In this document: positions 1-12,691 of the stretch, piece after piece | Layout: each line of letters opens with the position of its first letter | Position numbering within the stretch: the first letter of the stretch is position 1 | Source of the DNA: Laetiporus sulphureus 93-53 | Lineage: Eukaryota; Basidiomycota; Agaricomycetes; Polyporales; Laetiporaceae | Assembly: GCF_001632365.1 (NCBI RefSeq) | Contig: NW_024468513.1 | Location: 249,639 to 313,638 of the forward strand | Reading direction: 5' to 3' | DNA length: 64,000 bases | Position numbers and translations under genes: made by a program | The notes under the pieces: generated by a model | What the model saw: only the letters and a program-made list of their open reading frames with translations | Told to the model about the DNA's origin: nothing | The model's database searches: none

Positions 1-1156
1 TCGATGTATGATGCGAGTGCTGAGGTAGCAGGAAAAGATCGAGCGCGCTTGTGGCTACGTGATTACATAAGCGAATGCGCGCGGAACGTCTAAGTTCGTG
101 TCCCACTGGACATAAAGTCTGTATGACTTCCAACAGGGAGGCACTGTGGGATAGCAGTGGACCTCGGGGGCATCAGAGCCGGGTACAGGGGCTGCAGGAA
201 TGGCAGCCGGATAAGCGCCGGGTGTGCGAGCTGCACTGCCTGCCCTGAAGTGGCATGGTTAAAAGGGAGGTAGTTAACGTAGCGTTACCTTGCTCGTTTG
301 TACCCAAATCCCAAGTGGTGTCGTGAGTTATTGGACGTGGTGCCGGTCTTGGCTGCCGTTGTCCAACAATCACTTCAAAAAACTTTCTACCCTTTCACGA
401 GACATCAATTGCCCTGCTTGAATCGTTCTTTTCGCTCTTCAGAACGGACATCTCCCCCGACCTATATTTCCTGTGAACCCATCTGAAACCCGCCCTCAAA
501 TGCCGACCACGACGTTCGTGACCTTCGTGACCTTCGTGTCACCTCCTTCGGAGTCGTAGCGGGCGCTGCCGGCACCGGCCCTACCTGTGCGGATGCGAAG
601 CTTCTGGGTATCTCTTTCCGCGAGAGTCGCACGCATCTCTTACCTTCTAACCGCTAAGATTTAGTTGATCAGTGGCCGCGCCGACCCATTTGTTTCTTGG
701 CAACTCCAGCAGACTCCAGCTAGCATCGGACTTGACAGCCAAAACCAGCTAGGTGTTGCGGCTACAGTACTTGCCAGAATTCATGATCGAGCTCGGCGTA
801 ACTTGACGTTGAATGTTGAGCCAATGGCTCACTTGGACATCTCAGTTGACGTGAGTTGAATTCGTATCTGCAGATACGCGTTGATTAAACCTTGATACAG
901 CATGAAACCCCGAGACCCGCCAGCGAACATAGCATAGCTTCGGGCCTGAATGCCAGCACATTTAGTGCACGCGCGGCCTTGACAACCTCATCATTCCCCG
1001 GCGCTTAACTGTCAACCGTCGAATGCTGGGATCAAAACTCGACATCGACGCTACTCCCTTCCCGTGAGATCCGACTGACAATGAGAAGAAAGCTGTGCAG
1101 CCGCATTCTCTCAGGACTGTCTTGTCCTTGACTTTCATCCATCTCCTATCCCAGTC
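1..1156. other. Upstream flank, no gene recognised
   Basis: I see no convincing coding region here. Short open frames exist on both strands but none shows a domain, a splice pattern or a signal peptide. The last 150 bases resemble the sequence just before the second glutaminase copy (about 5935-6085), so the tandem duplication included the proximal promoter and 5' leader of the gene that starts at 1157. Confidence 0.5.
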
Positions 1157-4100
1157 ATGCTGCGAGGATTCCCATCCCTTTTTCTCTTGCTTTTCTCCTT
1201 GATCGTCGCACATGAGTGTGCTTTGTCTGCTGAAACGTTTTGGCCTGCAGCTGTTCCGTTGGCTGTACGTTCTCCGTACTTCAGTGCATGGCAGAGCACT
1301 ACCAATGGCACCGATGTAACGGATGAATGGCCGACATTCTGGGACGTCTCGGGCAGCACCGTACGTTGCGTTCATTTTGTACCACTCGTTTGATCACTCA
1401 TGGGCACTCGAAGAATAATATCCTCGGATGGGCAGGTCATGTCCGCATCGACGGAGACACCTACAGATGGCTGGGAGGGTTTCCCGGCCCTACAGCCACC
1501 ACTCTTACGTCCATTCAGGTCACACCCACACGGACAATATACTCTGTCCGGGCCGGCCCAATGAACTTGAATATTACGTTCCTTACACCAATAGAGGTCC
1601 GTCATGTCGAGATGACTGCAGGTGTCTACTCACCAGCCTCCCTCAGCCGTCGGACTGGGTACGACAATCAATCCCATTCTCTTATCTTGTGCTTGAGGCA
1701 CAATCGAACGATGGCGAAGCTCACGATGTGCAGGTGTACTCCGACATCAGTGCAGGTTGGTCACCATAACGATCAAACGTTCTCTGTTCTCACACGGACC
1801 TTCGAAAGAGTGGCTTTCTGGAAATCGCTCTGCCGTTGTGCAATGGAGCACGACCCCAACACCTCAAGTCATTTACCACACAGCCGAACTCGAGAGTCCA
1901 TCATCATTTACTGAGATCAACGATCAGGCGAGTGACGGAAGGGTTTACTACGCCATGGCCGCTGTGGGTGTCAAATCGCACTTGCGCGCATGAGATTGCT
2001 TAATATCGTCCAGAGTTCCACAGTCACGTACCAAACTGGCCAAGACGTGGTTTGTCGAGGACAATTCAGCAACAATGGATATCTGGAGAACAGCGCAGAT
2101 CCGGATTTCCGTGCAATTTCTGAGTAATATGGCTAGCATTCCAGATATTGACGGGTGGGAAGCTGACGTGAGTCCCACAGTGATTATCCCGTATTCGCGT
2201 TCTCCGTAAACCTTGAAAACATCACGTCCACTCCATCCCCCATAGTATGGTCGATCGGTTACGTCCGTGATCCTTCGATCGAATACACCACATCCACCGG
2301 CGAGACTCAGCTCCGCAGACCTTACTACGTCACTCAGTACTCGAACATCTCAGAGCTGGTTAGTCCATGTTGATGCTCGAAATACGCTTTGGCTCATGAC
2401 CTGTAGATCGAGGGTTTCGTTTCAGACTTCAGCGATGCACAGAGCAGGGCTGAATCGTTGGACAACGAGCTGACACAGAATGCCTCTTCGATCTCGTCAC
2501 AGTATAGCGATCTGATATCTCTCGCCGCACGTCAGGCGTTCGGAGGGATTGATATCACAGTGTCAAACGAGACAGACGGCAACTGGAATACCTCAGATGC
2601 GATGATCTTCATGAAGAATATGGGAACTGACAGGTGAGCGAAATACTGTTCTCACGTGGAGCGGTACATTGACGCGATGGCCCAACGTAGACGCATCAAT
2701 CCGGTCGAGGTTCTGTATGCTTCTTTCCCAATGTTCCTCTACTTGAATGCGTCTTTCTGTAAAAGTCTCCTGGCTCCTCTTTTCGAATATCAGTCTGGTG
2801 ATCTGTACACTCTTCCCTATGCGGCGCGTGATCTTGGTCAGTTTATGTCTGCTATACAATGATCAGCGGCAACTGAATCTGCAATAGGCCAGAGTTATCC
2901 CATCGCGTCCGGTGACAACTCCACATCATTCGATCAGGGAGTTGAGCGTAAGCGGTCGTTCTTTCGGCCGAGTAAATAGTCCTGATGTTGAAATTCCAGA
3001 GTCTGGGAACATGCTTATCATGACGTTAGCCCATGCGAGAGCTTCTGGAGATGGATCGCTGATCGGCCAATACGTATGTGATCTGCTTATGATGTAAATC
3101 GCAATACTCATCGAGGGTTTCGTAGTATGAACTGCTGAAAAACTGGGCCGATTACCTTGTTGAAAAGACATTGACTCCGACAAACCAGTAAGCCATTTCG
3201 TTACTCTTGCAACGTCATATTCGCTCACTAATTGTCGTGTAGGGTCTCCGCAGACTCTCAGCCCACGGCAAACATGACGAATCTGGCAATCAAGGGCATC
3301 ATTGGGATTCGAGCAATGGCAGAGATCAGTCAGGCGTATGGCAACGGCGATGACGAACAACACTATGCGGTATGTCACACTGGAGATCTTCACTGCAGAG
3401 ACTGACTTGTCGTCCAGTCAACTGCCTCTGCCTATGCTAGCACATGGCAGTCCCTGGCGTTGTCCTCGGATGACGATAACTTCCTTTTCAGCTACGGGGA
3501 TACAGGCTCGTGGGCTCTGATGTACAACCTTTATGCCGATCGTTTGCTGCAAACAGGACTGATAGATGACACGGTGAGTCTTGACGTCGGATGTCCTGTC
3601 TCAAAGTGCTTGATAGCGCATTCAGCTTTATGAGCGTCAATCCAATTTCTACGAGGAGCTCGCGGATGCGGCAACAGGTATCAACACTTCTTGATTCTCG
3701 CAAGATGTGCGTTGACCTCACCTTTGCAGGGGGTACTTTCGGATTGCCCATCGATAGCACTGATAACACTCTGGGGAATTCAGGTACGATCATTTAATAT
3801 ATTCGCTGTGTGTCTCAGAAACTTATAATGAATTCAGGCTGGTTGGCGTTCACCGCTGCTACAGCGTCCAACACAACTGTTCGCAACAGCTTGATTGACA
3901 TGATCTGGAAGCGCGCGTCATATAATCTCACCGCCGGTGTCTGGCCATCCGTGTATTCTACTGTAGGGAGCGGCTCTGTCGAAGATGGTTCTGCACTGTG
4001 AGTGGCGACATTCTTTGGGGAAGGACGAACCTTATTTTTGCGTCTCAGGCCAGCACAGGGTGCTATGTTTGCCTTATTGACACTCGAGTGAGCGTCCTGA

Positions 4101-4696
4101 AATTGTGTGACCATGAAGTGCCTAACCTTTATTGCCTTCTTGGTAGCATGGCAAACAAAACAATCAAGATTCCCTCTTCTGCCACCGCAGCAGCCACGAC
4201 GTTACACTCGCACACGAACGTCGGGGCCATTGTGGGCGGCGTCGTCGGCGGCGTGGCGGGCTTAGCCATTGTGCTTCTAGCAATCTTCTTATGGCGACGT
4301 AGATCGCGGTCCACATCCCAGCTGCTTGAGAAGGACCTCGTCACGGATCATCCGGAGCCGGTACCGTTCCCTTACAACGCCACGCCGTACGGCTCGAACG
4401 AGCAGACTGGGGCGGAGAGCACGCATAATCCGCCCCCACTAATGCCGTCGAAGTTGCGCGAGCACCTGAATCTCACTTCGCATGGGGAGCAGCATGCCGA
4501 TGGGTCGATGGTATCCACCTCTGCGTATACGAGCACGGCACCGGCGTCGAGTCAGGAGCCACCATCAACCGATGTCTCTGTTCCATCAGCAAGCGAGATG
4601 CTCAGCTTGCGGACGGAGGTGGAGAACCTGCGGAGGGCTATGCAAGAGATACAGGCGGATCGTATCGAGGCACCGCCGAGCTATGCGGAGGGCTAG
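1157..4696 (+). CDS. gtaA: GtaA-type glutaminase with C-terminal membrane anchor, copy 1 (intact)
   Basis: Predicted extracellular glutaminase of the fungal GtaA family (DUF5127, DUF4965 and DUF1793 modules), converting glutamine to glutamate and ammonia outside the cell. It starts with a signal peptide (MLRGFPSLFLLLFSLIVA) and the motif ETFWPAAVPLAVRSPYFSAW. After the first intron comes ILGWAGHVRIDGDTYRWLG, then the EWLSGNRSAVVQW, SWALMYNLYADRLLQ, GGTFGLPIDS and AGVWPSVYSTVG segments. I could join every exon through about 15 short GT-AG introns without a stop or a frame error. The catalytic body ends near PAQGAMFALLTLD. It is followed by a Ser/Thr linker, a Gly-rich transmembrane helix (GAIVGGVVGGVAGLAIVLLA), a basic stop-transfer (WRRRSR), and a cytosolic tail ending in a heptad-like helix (EMLSLRTEVENLRRAMQEI). 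Ascomycete GtaA is generally secreted without such a tail. A damaged second copy follows at 6086. Family assignment is strong; exact exon borders are by eye. Confidence 0.85.
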
Positions 4697-6085
4697 AGGA
4701 AGCCGGCAAGGGCCCGTTCGAACGTCTGGTCGCTCATTCCTGATAACGGACATTGCTCTGCTTTCTTAGAATGCATAAGTCGTTTACTACGGCTGTTGTA
4801 TGATTTTTGCATGTCGTTGTTTCATGGATGACAGCTGGACCGCATGAGATATTCCCTCCACCAGCTCTTGCAGCTGTGTACAATATAATTCGAGTTCACA
4901 AATGCTGTACTCGCGGCGCTAGGTTAGGACCGGCTCAGAATTCCTTCATGTTATTGCAAGCCTCAATTGTGTCACATATAAGCGCGTCAATATGGAGGGA
5001 CTCTGGAGACGGTATAGAGTCTCTCCCGAGCATCAAAAGCTCACTTTGTCTCAGCATTCAGTAGTATCGTTCAGTGCTCGCTGGTCCCTGGACCCGCCAC
5101 CGTCGAGCAACATCAGAGTCAATCGGACGCGTCTGTGACTGGCAGCGCCATTGCTTGTTTCAGGCTGGCGCTGACTGCCTAAATCAAATGGCTTTTTATT
5201 TTTTGCACATTTATATCTATACCGCGCTCTGCGCGGTTTGTAATGAGGGGAGAATACATGAGAGGCTACCGAGCATCAACTTGCTAAGTAAGAAGGGTAC
5301 TCAGTGGCTGTCGTCGACTCGTAATATGCTGTGTGGTGGTAAATTGTAATACGTCCTGGAGGCTCCTCTTCGACAAGTTGCTCTGAACGTAGTCTCACAC
5401 GGCAGTGCTTTCACATGAAATAAACGTATCTTGGAGGCAGCTGCAGCCGCTGTCAGATAATGATAGGACTATCCAAGCGCAAGCCATCCACTCATCAACC
5501 AGTTTCGCTGAACCGCGAGTTGCTCCGAGTCACTTAGAAGCCTCAGTCTCGACTCTCGACTGCAATTTCGTTGACTGATGAAGACTGCTTGATGCGGTTT
5601 ACCGACCGGGCGGCCCTACATGATGCGCGGAACGCCAGGCCCAGGACGCCAGCTGTCCGACAGTGCATGTACACTGTACAGTGTCTCGCTTACAAGCTCA
5701 GTGGTCTGGGTACGAGACTATAATCTCTGTCTCAGCCCGAGGACCCTGTATCATTGGTCAACCGCTGAGTCATCTATCTCATCAGTGTCTATGGCCCGGG
5801 CAGCAAGCAGGCTACCGCCACCAATGATATTTGGGCTTACTTTGGCCGACTCTGGCTCAAATAAAATCACAGGGAGCCCACCATCTGAACTTCAAGTTTG
5901 CTGTCCTGACGTGAATATATGCTCCAGCTTGGCGGTTCGTGATGCACAACCTTCGACAGCGCTCAGCTGTCAACGGAATGCTTGGATCAAAGCCCTACAT
6001 CAAAGCGGTACCAAAGGACGCTGTGCAGCCGTTTTCTCCCAGGACCGTCTTGACGTTGACTTTCCATCTCCTTCATATCCCAGCC
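4697..6085. other. Spacer between glutaminase copies
   Basis: No gene recognised. It holds the 3' flank of copy 1, a T-rich tract followed by a GC palindrome at 5199-5239 that recurs at 30818-30858, and, in its last 150 bases, a leader similar to the one before copy 1. The open frames at about 5074-5349 and 5620-6144 show no domain and probably are chance. Confidence 0.5.
5199..5239 (+). repeat. Dispersed T-rich plus GC-palindrome element, copy A
   Basis: A run of T is followed by GCACATTTATAT, then CTATACCGCGCTCTGCGCGGTT, whose arms ACCGCGC and GCGCGGT can pair. Nearly the same 40 bases lie inverted at 30818-30858. A palindrome beside a short AT-rich motif resembles the end of a non-autonomous transposon, perhaps a Helitron-type terminal hairpin, but I found no matching second end or target duplication. 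Confidence 0.55.
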
Positions 6086-9000
6086 ATGTTCCGAGGAGTC
6101 CCATACCTTCCTCTCTCGGTTTTCTCTTTGATCATCGCGACTAAGTGTGCTTTCTCCGCTGAAACGTTCTGGCCTGCGGCTGTTCCGTTGGCTGTGCGTT
6201 CTCCATACTTCAGTGCATGGCAGGGCACTACCAATGGTACCGATGTAACGGATGAGTGGACGACATTTTGGTTCATTTCGAGCAGCACTGTACGCTGTGT
6301 TCTTTTTAGATTACTCGTTTAATCGCTCATATGTATTTAAAGAATAATACCGTTGGGTGGGCAGGTCATATTCGCATCGACGGAGACACCTACAGATGGC
6401 TGGGCGCGTTTGCAGGCCTGACGGCCACCACCCTTATGTCCATTCAGGTCACACCCACACGGACAATATACTCTGTTCAGGCCGGTCCAATGGACTTGAA
6501 TATCACCTTCTTTACGCCAATAGAGGTCTGTCATCTTGAGATGACTTCAGGTGTCTACTCACCACTCTCCCTCAGCCGTCGAACTGGGTACGACAATCAA
6601 TCCCATTTTCTTACGTTGCGCTTGAGGCACGATCGAATGACGGCGAAGCTCACGATGTGCAGGTGTATTCCGACGTCAGTTCAGGTTGGTCGCAACAACA
6701 ATGAAACGTTCTCTATTCTCACTCGAACTTTTATTAAGAATGGCTTTCTAGAAATCGCTCTGCCTACGTGCAATGGAATACGGCTCAGACTCAGACATCT
6801 CAAGTCATTTACCACACAGCCGAACTCGAGAGCCCATCATCATTTACTGAGATGAACGACCAGGCGAGTGACGGTAGGCTTTACTACGCCATGGCCGCTG
6901 TGAGTACCATATCGCACTTTTCCGCGTGAGAATGCTCAAGAGCGTCCAGAATTCCGCGCTTACATACCAAGCTGGCCCAATGCAGGATTGCCGAGAACAA
7001 TTCATTGTCAATGGATATCTGGCGAACACCACAGACACGAGTTTTCAGGTGATCGATGAGTAAATATAGCTAGCGTTCCAAATACTGGCAGGTGGGAAGC
7101 TGACGTGAGACTCATAGAGTTTTTCCCATAGCCGCGCTCTCCTTAAACCTTGGAAAACATCACGTCCACTCCATCTCCAATAGTATGGTCGGTCGGTTTC
7201 GTCCGTGATCCTTCGATCGAATACACCACGTCCACCGGCGATACTCAGCTCCGCAGGCCTTACTATGTCACTCAGTACTTGAACATTTCAGATCTGGTTG
7301 GTCCATGTTGACGCTCAAGCTACGCCTTAGCTCACGATATCGCAGGTCGAGAGTTTCGTTTTGGACTTCAGCGATGCACAGAGCAGGGCTGAATCGTTGG
7401 ACAACGAGCTGATGCAGAATGCCTCTTCGATCTCGTCACAGTATAGCGATCTGATATCTCTCGCCGCACGGCAGGCGTTCGGAGGGATCGATATCACAGT
7501 GTCAAACGAGACAGACGGCAACTGGAATACCTCAGATGTGATGATCTTCATGAAGAATATGGGAACTGACAGGTGGGCGAAATACTGTTCTCATGTGGAG
7601 CGGTAAGTTGACGCGATGGCTCCACATAGTCGTGTCAATCCGGTCGAGATTCTGTACGCTTCTTTCCCAATGTTCCTCTACTTGAATGCGTCTTTCGGTA
7701 AAAGCCTCCTTGCTCCTCTTTTCGAATATCAGTCTGGCGATCTGTACACTCTTCCCTACGCGGCGCGTGATCTTGGTCAGTTTATGTCTGTTATACAATA
7801 ATCAGCGGCAACTGAATCTGTAAAAGGCCAGAATTATCCGATCGCGTCCGGTGACAACACCACATCATTCGATCAGGGAGTTGAGCGTAAGCCATCGTTC
7901 TTTTGGCCGAGTGAATAGTTCTGATGATGAAATTCCAGAGTCTGGGAACATGCTTATCATGACGTTAGCCCATGCGAGAGCTTCCGGAGATGGATCACTG
8001 ATCGGCCAATACGTATGTGATCTGCTTATGATGTAATCGCAGTACTCATCGAGGGTTTCATAGTATAAACTGCTGAGAATTGTCATGTAGGATCTCCGCA
8101 GACTCTCAGTCCACGGCAAACATGACAAATCTGGCAATCAAGGGTAACATTGGAATTCAAGCGATGGCGGAGATTAGTCAAGCGTATGGCAACAGTGAGG
8201 ACGAGCAACATTATGCAGTACGTCACCCTCGGAAATGCGGACTGTGATGGCTGACTTGGCATCCAGTCAACAGCCTCTACCTATATCAGCAAATGGCAGA
8301 CCTTGGCGTTGTCCGCAAACCAGGATAACTTCCTTTTCAGCTACGGGGCTGCAAACTCGTGGGCTCTGATGTATAATTTCTATGCCGACCGTTTGCTACA
8401 AACAGGACTGATAAATGACACGGTGGGCTTGACGTTATATGTCCTTCATCGGATGCTCAATGGCGCATTCAGTTGTATGAACGTCAGTCCAACTATTATC
8501 AGGAGCTCTCGGATGCTGATACAGGTGCAACTATCGTTTGACCTTCACATGCGTACGTTTAACCCCATTTCTTCAGGCGGCACCTTCGGATTGCCCATCG
8601 ACAGCATTGATAGCGCGCTGGCAAATTCAGGTGCGGATACCCGATATCTTCGCGGTTTGTCTGAGACATTCATGGCGGACCAGGATGGTTGGCATTCACT
8701 GCTGCTACAACATCAAATACAACTGTCCGTGACAACTTGATCGACATGATCTGGAAGCGCGCATCGTACAATCTCACCGCCGGTGTTTGGCCGTCCGTGT
8801 ATTCAACTGTAGGGAACGGCTCGGCCCAACATGGTACTGCACTGTGAGTGATGTCATTATTTAAGAAGGACAAACCTTAATTCCTCATCTCAGGCCAGCG
8901 CAAGGCGCTATGTTTGCCTTGTTAGCACTCAAGTGAGTGTGATGCAATTATTTGTCTAGAAGATTGTATAGCTCTTCTTGAAGCATGGCAAACAAAACAA

Positions 9001-9586
9001 TCGAAATTCCCCCTTCTTCCACCGCAACGATCACGACGTCATACTCGCACACGAACGTCGGGGCCATTGTGGGTGGCGTCGTCGGCGGCGTAGCGGGCTT
9101 AGCCATTGTGCTCGTAGGAGTCTTCTTATGGCGACGTACTAATCGCGGTCCACATCCCCGCTACTTGAAGAGGACTTCATCACAGGCCGTCCAGAGCCGG
9201 TACCGTTCCCTTACAATGCTACGCCGTACGGCTTGAACGAACAGACGGGGACGGAGAGCACGACTGACCCTCCCCCGCTGATGTCGTCGAAGTCGCGTGA
9301 GCACATGAACCTTATTCCGCATGGACAGCAGAACCCGGCGGAGTCCACGCCATCGACTTCTGCGGACACGAGCATGGTGCCGACGTCAGGTCAGGAGCCA
9401 GCGTCGACCTCTGCAAATACAAGCACAGTGCCGACATCGGGCCAGGAGCTGCCGTCGACGGCTGTCTCCGTACCATTGCCGAGCGAGATGATCAGCCTGC
9501 GGGCAGAGGTGAACGACTTGCGGAGGTTTATGGCGGAGCTGCAGGCGGATCGCATCGAGGCGCCGCCGAGCTACGATGCAAACTAA
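6086..9586 (+). pseudogene. GtaA-type glutaminase, copy 2 (frame-broken)
   Basis: Tandem paralogue of the gene at 1157, similar over its whole length including most introns. Signal peptide, ETFWPAAVPLAVRSPYFSAW, NNTVGWAGH and the Gly-rich membrane helix are all present. Compared with copy 1 it carries three disruptions: an extra G in the exon near 7152, which puts a TAA in the downstream frame; loss of about 90 bases near 8076, covering most of the exon that reads YELLKNWADYLVEK in copy 1 and the start of the next intron; and a 2-base length change near 9139, just after the membrane helix, which shifts the cytosolic tail. The tail frame itself is still open from 9233 to 9586 and carries an internal repeat of a segment rich in T, S and A (TSADTSMVPTSGQEP and a near copy). 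The conserved splice sites suggest decay is recent. Sequencing error could explain a single-base lesion but not all three. Confidence 0.75.
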
Positions 9587-9923
9587 AGGAAGCCGGAGTC
9601 GCTCATCGCTAAGGTGATGATTAGTGTTATGATCTTCTTCGGGTGTAGTATATCTCTACGAACGTAACGTAAGACTCAGCTCGGTGTATTTGCTTCGAGT
9701 TTCTGTACATAGGCTTCGTATATCAAACAAAACAAGTCAAATGTGCTTGTCGAAGCTACCTTGAGCGCTTGTTAGGAACGTGATTTCTTCCCCGCACGGC
9801 ATATGCCGGAGCGTAATTACGCTACACTGGATTGAGTAACTTGAGCCTCCGTGCTCCCTCTCCGACCCCAATAACTTGACCTCCCTCTTTGGCTCTTTGT
9901 CTGTTGCTGCATCCCATACCATC
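9587..9923. promoter_or_regulatory. PEX5 upstream region
   Basis: No gene seen in these 337 bases. They hold the 3' flank of the glutaminase pseudogene and the probable PEX5 promoter. No clear TATA box is visible. Confidence 0.3.
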
Positions 9924-12372
9924 ATGTCTCTCCAAGGTCTCATCTCCGGCTCAGAATGTGCCGTGCCGTTTAACCCGCTCTCGCAGGTGCTGAAGCACAC
10001 CGAGGGCGATCGCAGCGTGCAGCAGGTGTGTTGGCACGCATCCATGACTGGTTCCGCTGCTGATGGAATGCGCAGGACAGGATTGCAGGGCCATCTTCTG
10101 CTCGGGTGAGCACCTCTCAATCATGGACTCAGATATGATTCTGACATGAATTAGCTTCATCATCTGCCGAGCACCTCCTCCGCCCCTGGCGATGAACGCG
10201 ACCTCGCACTCGCCCGCCAGTTTTTCGACGGGAATGCCACGTCATCCGGCCCCGGCCCCGCCTTTGCTCTCGCACACTATCCTCCTCCGCAGATGGGCCG
10301 CCCCATGGAGGTGTCCGTCCCCCGCATGGGTGGCGACTTGAACAAAGCGTGGGAAGACGTTGGAGCAATGCAATTCGCGCATGAGCATGCTTCCCGCGAT
10401 GCTCCATCATTGTCCCAGAACTTTGCGTGGACAACGGAGTTTAGCAGTGACCCCAGTGAGGCGGCACAGCGCTCAGTTGCTCAGAGACCAGATTGTAAGT
10501 ATCACAAACCTCAATTTGCCCGTGCTTGCTGACGCATTTCGGCAGACGCGCAATCACCCTATGTGCAGTCAAGTTTGTACCGGGGAGCGCTAGGCTCTGG
10601 GATGATGTATGGGTCCAATCTCAGCGCTTATGGCGCACCGCTGCAGAGCATAGCTAGTGGCAAGGGAAAGGGCAAGGAGATCGACATGGAGGCCGCGTTC
10701 AAACAGGCATTCGAGTCCTTTACGATAGAGGAAAGTGGCAGGATCGTTGAGGAAAAGGACGATGTCAGCACTGCCGCTGTTGAAGGCGCACAGGCGAGCG
10801 AGCTGCGCCAAAGCGAAGAGCAAGAAGCGCTCCAGCATGAGACCGATTTCCAAAAGTGCGTTGACCGTCTCGCACTACGTTGGTTCAATGCTCATATGCA
10901 TATTGCATTGCAGAGTTTGGGACTCGCTACAGCATTCGGAATTGCCTCCTCCGCAGGATGATATGGCGAAATGGGAGGCGCAATTCAACCAGCTGATGTC
11001 TGCGCAGCGTGAAGACGGCGAGTACGAACATGATTATGGAAAGTCGATGCAACAAGCGTGGGAGGACGGCCTCGGTGGGTTCGACTCTGTCCAAGATGGA
11101 AGCATGCAATTCACGGAAGACGGATTGCCCATATTGGACCCTTACGTGTTCGGTGTGTGCAACCAGCCAATTGACTATATATCGCAATCCTAATCCCTCT
11201 GCATTTACAGAAAAGGACAATAAGTATATGCTCCGGAACTCCCCCAATCAGTCCAATTTGCAGGCAGCGAAGGCGCTGCTTGACCAGAATGGATCATTGT
11301 CGGAGGTGGCGCTGCTGTTGGAGGCCGCGATCCAGCAGGGAGAGCTTGGCAATGGTGGATATGAGGCGTGGGTGCTGCTTGGTGAAGTTAGGAGTATGGA
11401 CGAGCGTGAGGATGCCGCTATACGCGCATTAGCAGAGGGTGTTAGGAGGGCAGAAGAGACGGACAAGCATGGCGAGGGCATGTTGGTGCGTCTACTCTCC
11501 GAATTTATCCTGCGACGGTGTTTATGACATTCGACGTGCAGTCTCTTGCGATAGCATACACGAACGAGTCGCTCGAGCGTGCATCGCATACGATGCTCTT
11601 GCGGTGGCTGCATGACCGCTTCCCGACGCACCCGATTCCCGACGAGGCGTGGAAGTCGCTGTCCGAGTCGTCGTGGCACTCGCACGAGCGCGTCACGGAG
11701 GCATACCTCAGCCTCGCGAGAGAGCAGTACAGCAGAGGTGAGATGGATGCGGATGTGCAGGTTGCGCTGGGGGTGTTGTTCTACACGAGCAACGACTTTG
11801 ACCGTGCGAAGGACTGCTTTGAGGCCGCACTTGTCGTCAGGCCGAAGGTTGGTGGAGTCCCGTATGCCGTTCTACCTGCGCTGATGTCTCACCCATCGTC
11901 AGGACTACTTGCTCTGGAATCGACTGGGCTCATCCTTGTCGAACGGCAACAAGCCCGAGGAAGCCCTTGGTGCCTACAGAGAGGCATTACAGCTGCGTCC
12001 GACGTACACGCGGGCCATTTACAACGTAGGCGTGGCATGTACGTGTTTTCTCGCTCTTTATTCGGGATTCCGGATGTACTAGAATGCTGACGTCGCCGTT
12101 CCGCTGATCCGGCAGGTCTGAACATTGGCGCGCACAAGGAGGCCGCGGAGCACCTGCTGAGTGCGCTGGCGATGCAGGACATGTCAGCTGGGGCGAAGAG
12201 CGACCAATTGTGGTACACACTCCGGAGAGTGTTTTTAGCGATGGTGCGTTCTTGCGTTGCTGTGCGAACAGGTTGCTGATATGGCGCGATGCAGGGCCGG
12301 CATGACTTGGCGGACATGGCAAAGTCGACGGCAGATGTGGACGCTTTCCGGAAGGAAGGGTTTGATTTCTAG
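9924..12372 (+). CDS. PEX5: Peroxisomal targeting signal 1 receptor Pex5
   Basis: Cycling import receptor that binds the C-terminal PTS1 tripeptide of peroxisomal matrix proteins in the cytosol and docks at the Pex13/Pex14 membrane complex. The N-terminus reads [20 protein letters not shown] and holds the conserved cysteine that is monoubiquitinated for receptor recycling. The natively disordered half has tryptophan motifs of the docking type ([21 protein letters not shown]). The C-terminal half is a TPR array: [78 protein letters not shown] and [20 protein letters not shown], ending in the C-terminal helical bundle before FRKEGFDF and stop. About eight short introns are needed. The ATG at 9924 is chosen because it gives the conserved N-terminus; an upstream in-frame ATG at 9876 would only add 16 residues. 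Confidence 0.93.
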
Positions 12373-12691
12373 GGAGGTGGTATCGATGTAGAGTAGGGGG
12401 CCAGTGCTCGGTGGCTGCAACCACTGTCATCGTAATATCCAATCCTAATATCCGCGTGCTTATTGGCGCAGGCGACTGTGAGCTCGGGCGCGTGATCGAG
12501 GTGACGCGACGCCGCGATGCTGGCTCCCAGCGTGACCCCTCCCCGGTCCGCGATCGTGCAGGCCTGGGTGCTTCCCTCCGGCCTCTTTCGCAAAAAATAT
12601 CCTCGTATTTAGCGGATGAACGTCATGCGTGTGCTTGTATTCCCCAGATCGTCTTTCTTTCTTTCTTCTATCTTCCCTGAGCTGAGCAGCC
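12373..12691. promoter_or_regulatory. ILV3 upstream region with pyrimidine tract
   Basis: No gene seen. A TC-rich run (about 12652-12677, repeated TTTC) lies 15-40 bases before the start codon of the dehydratase gene. Such CT-rich leaders often mark transcription starts in fungal housekeeping genes; the assignment is inferred. Confidence 0.35.
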
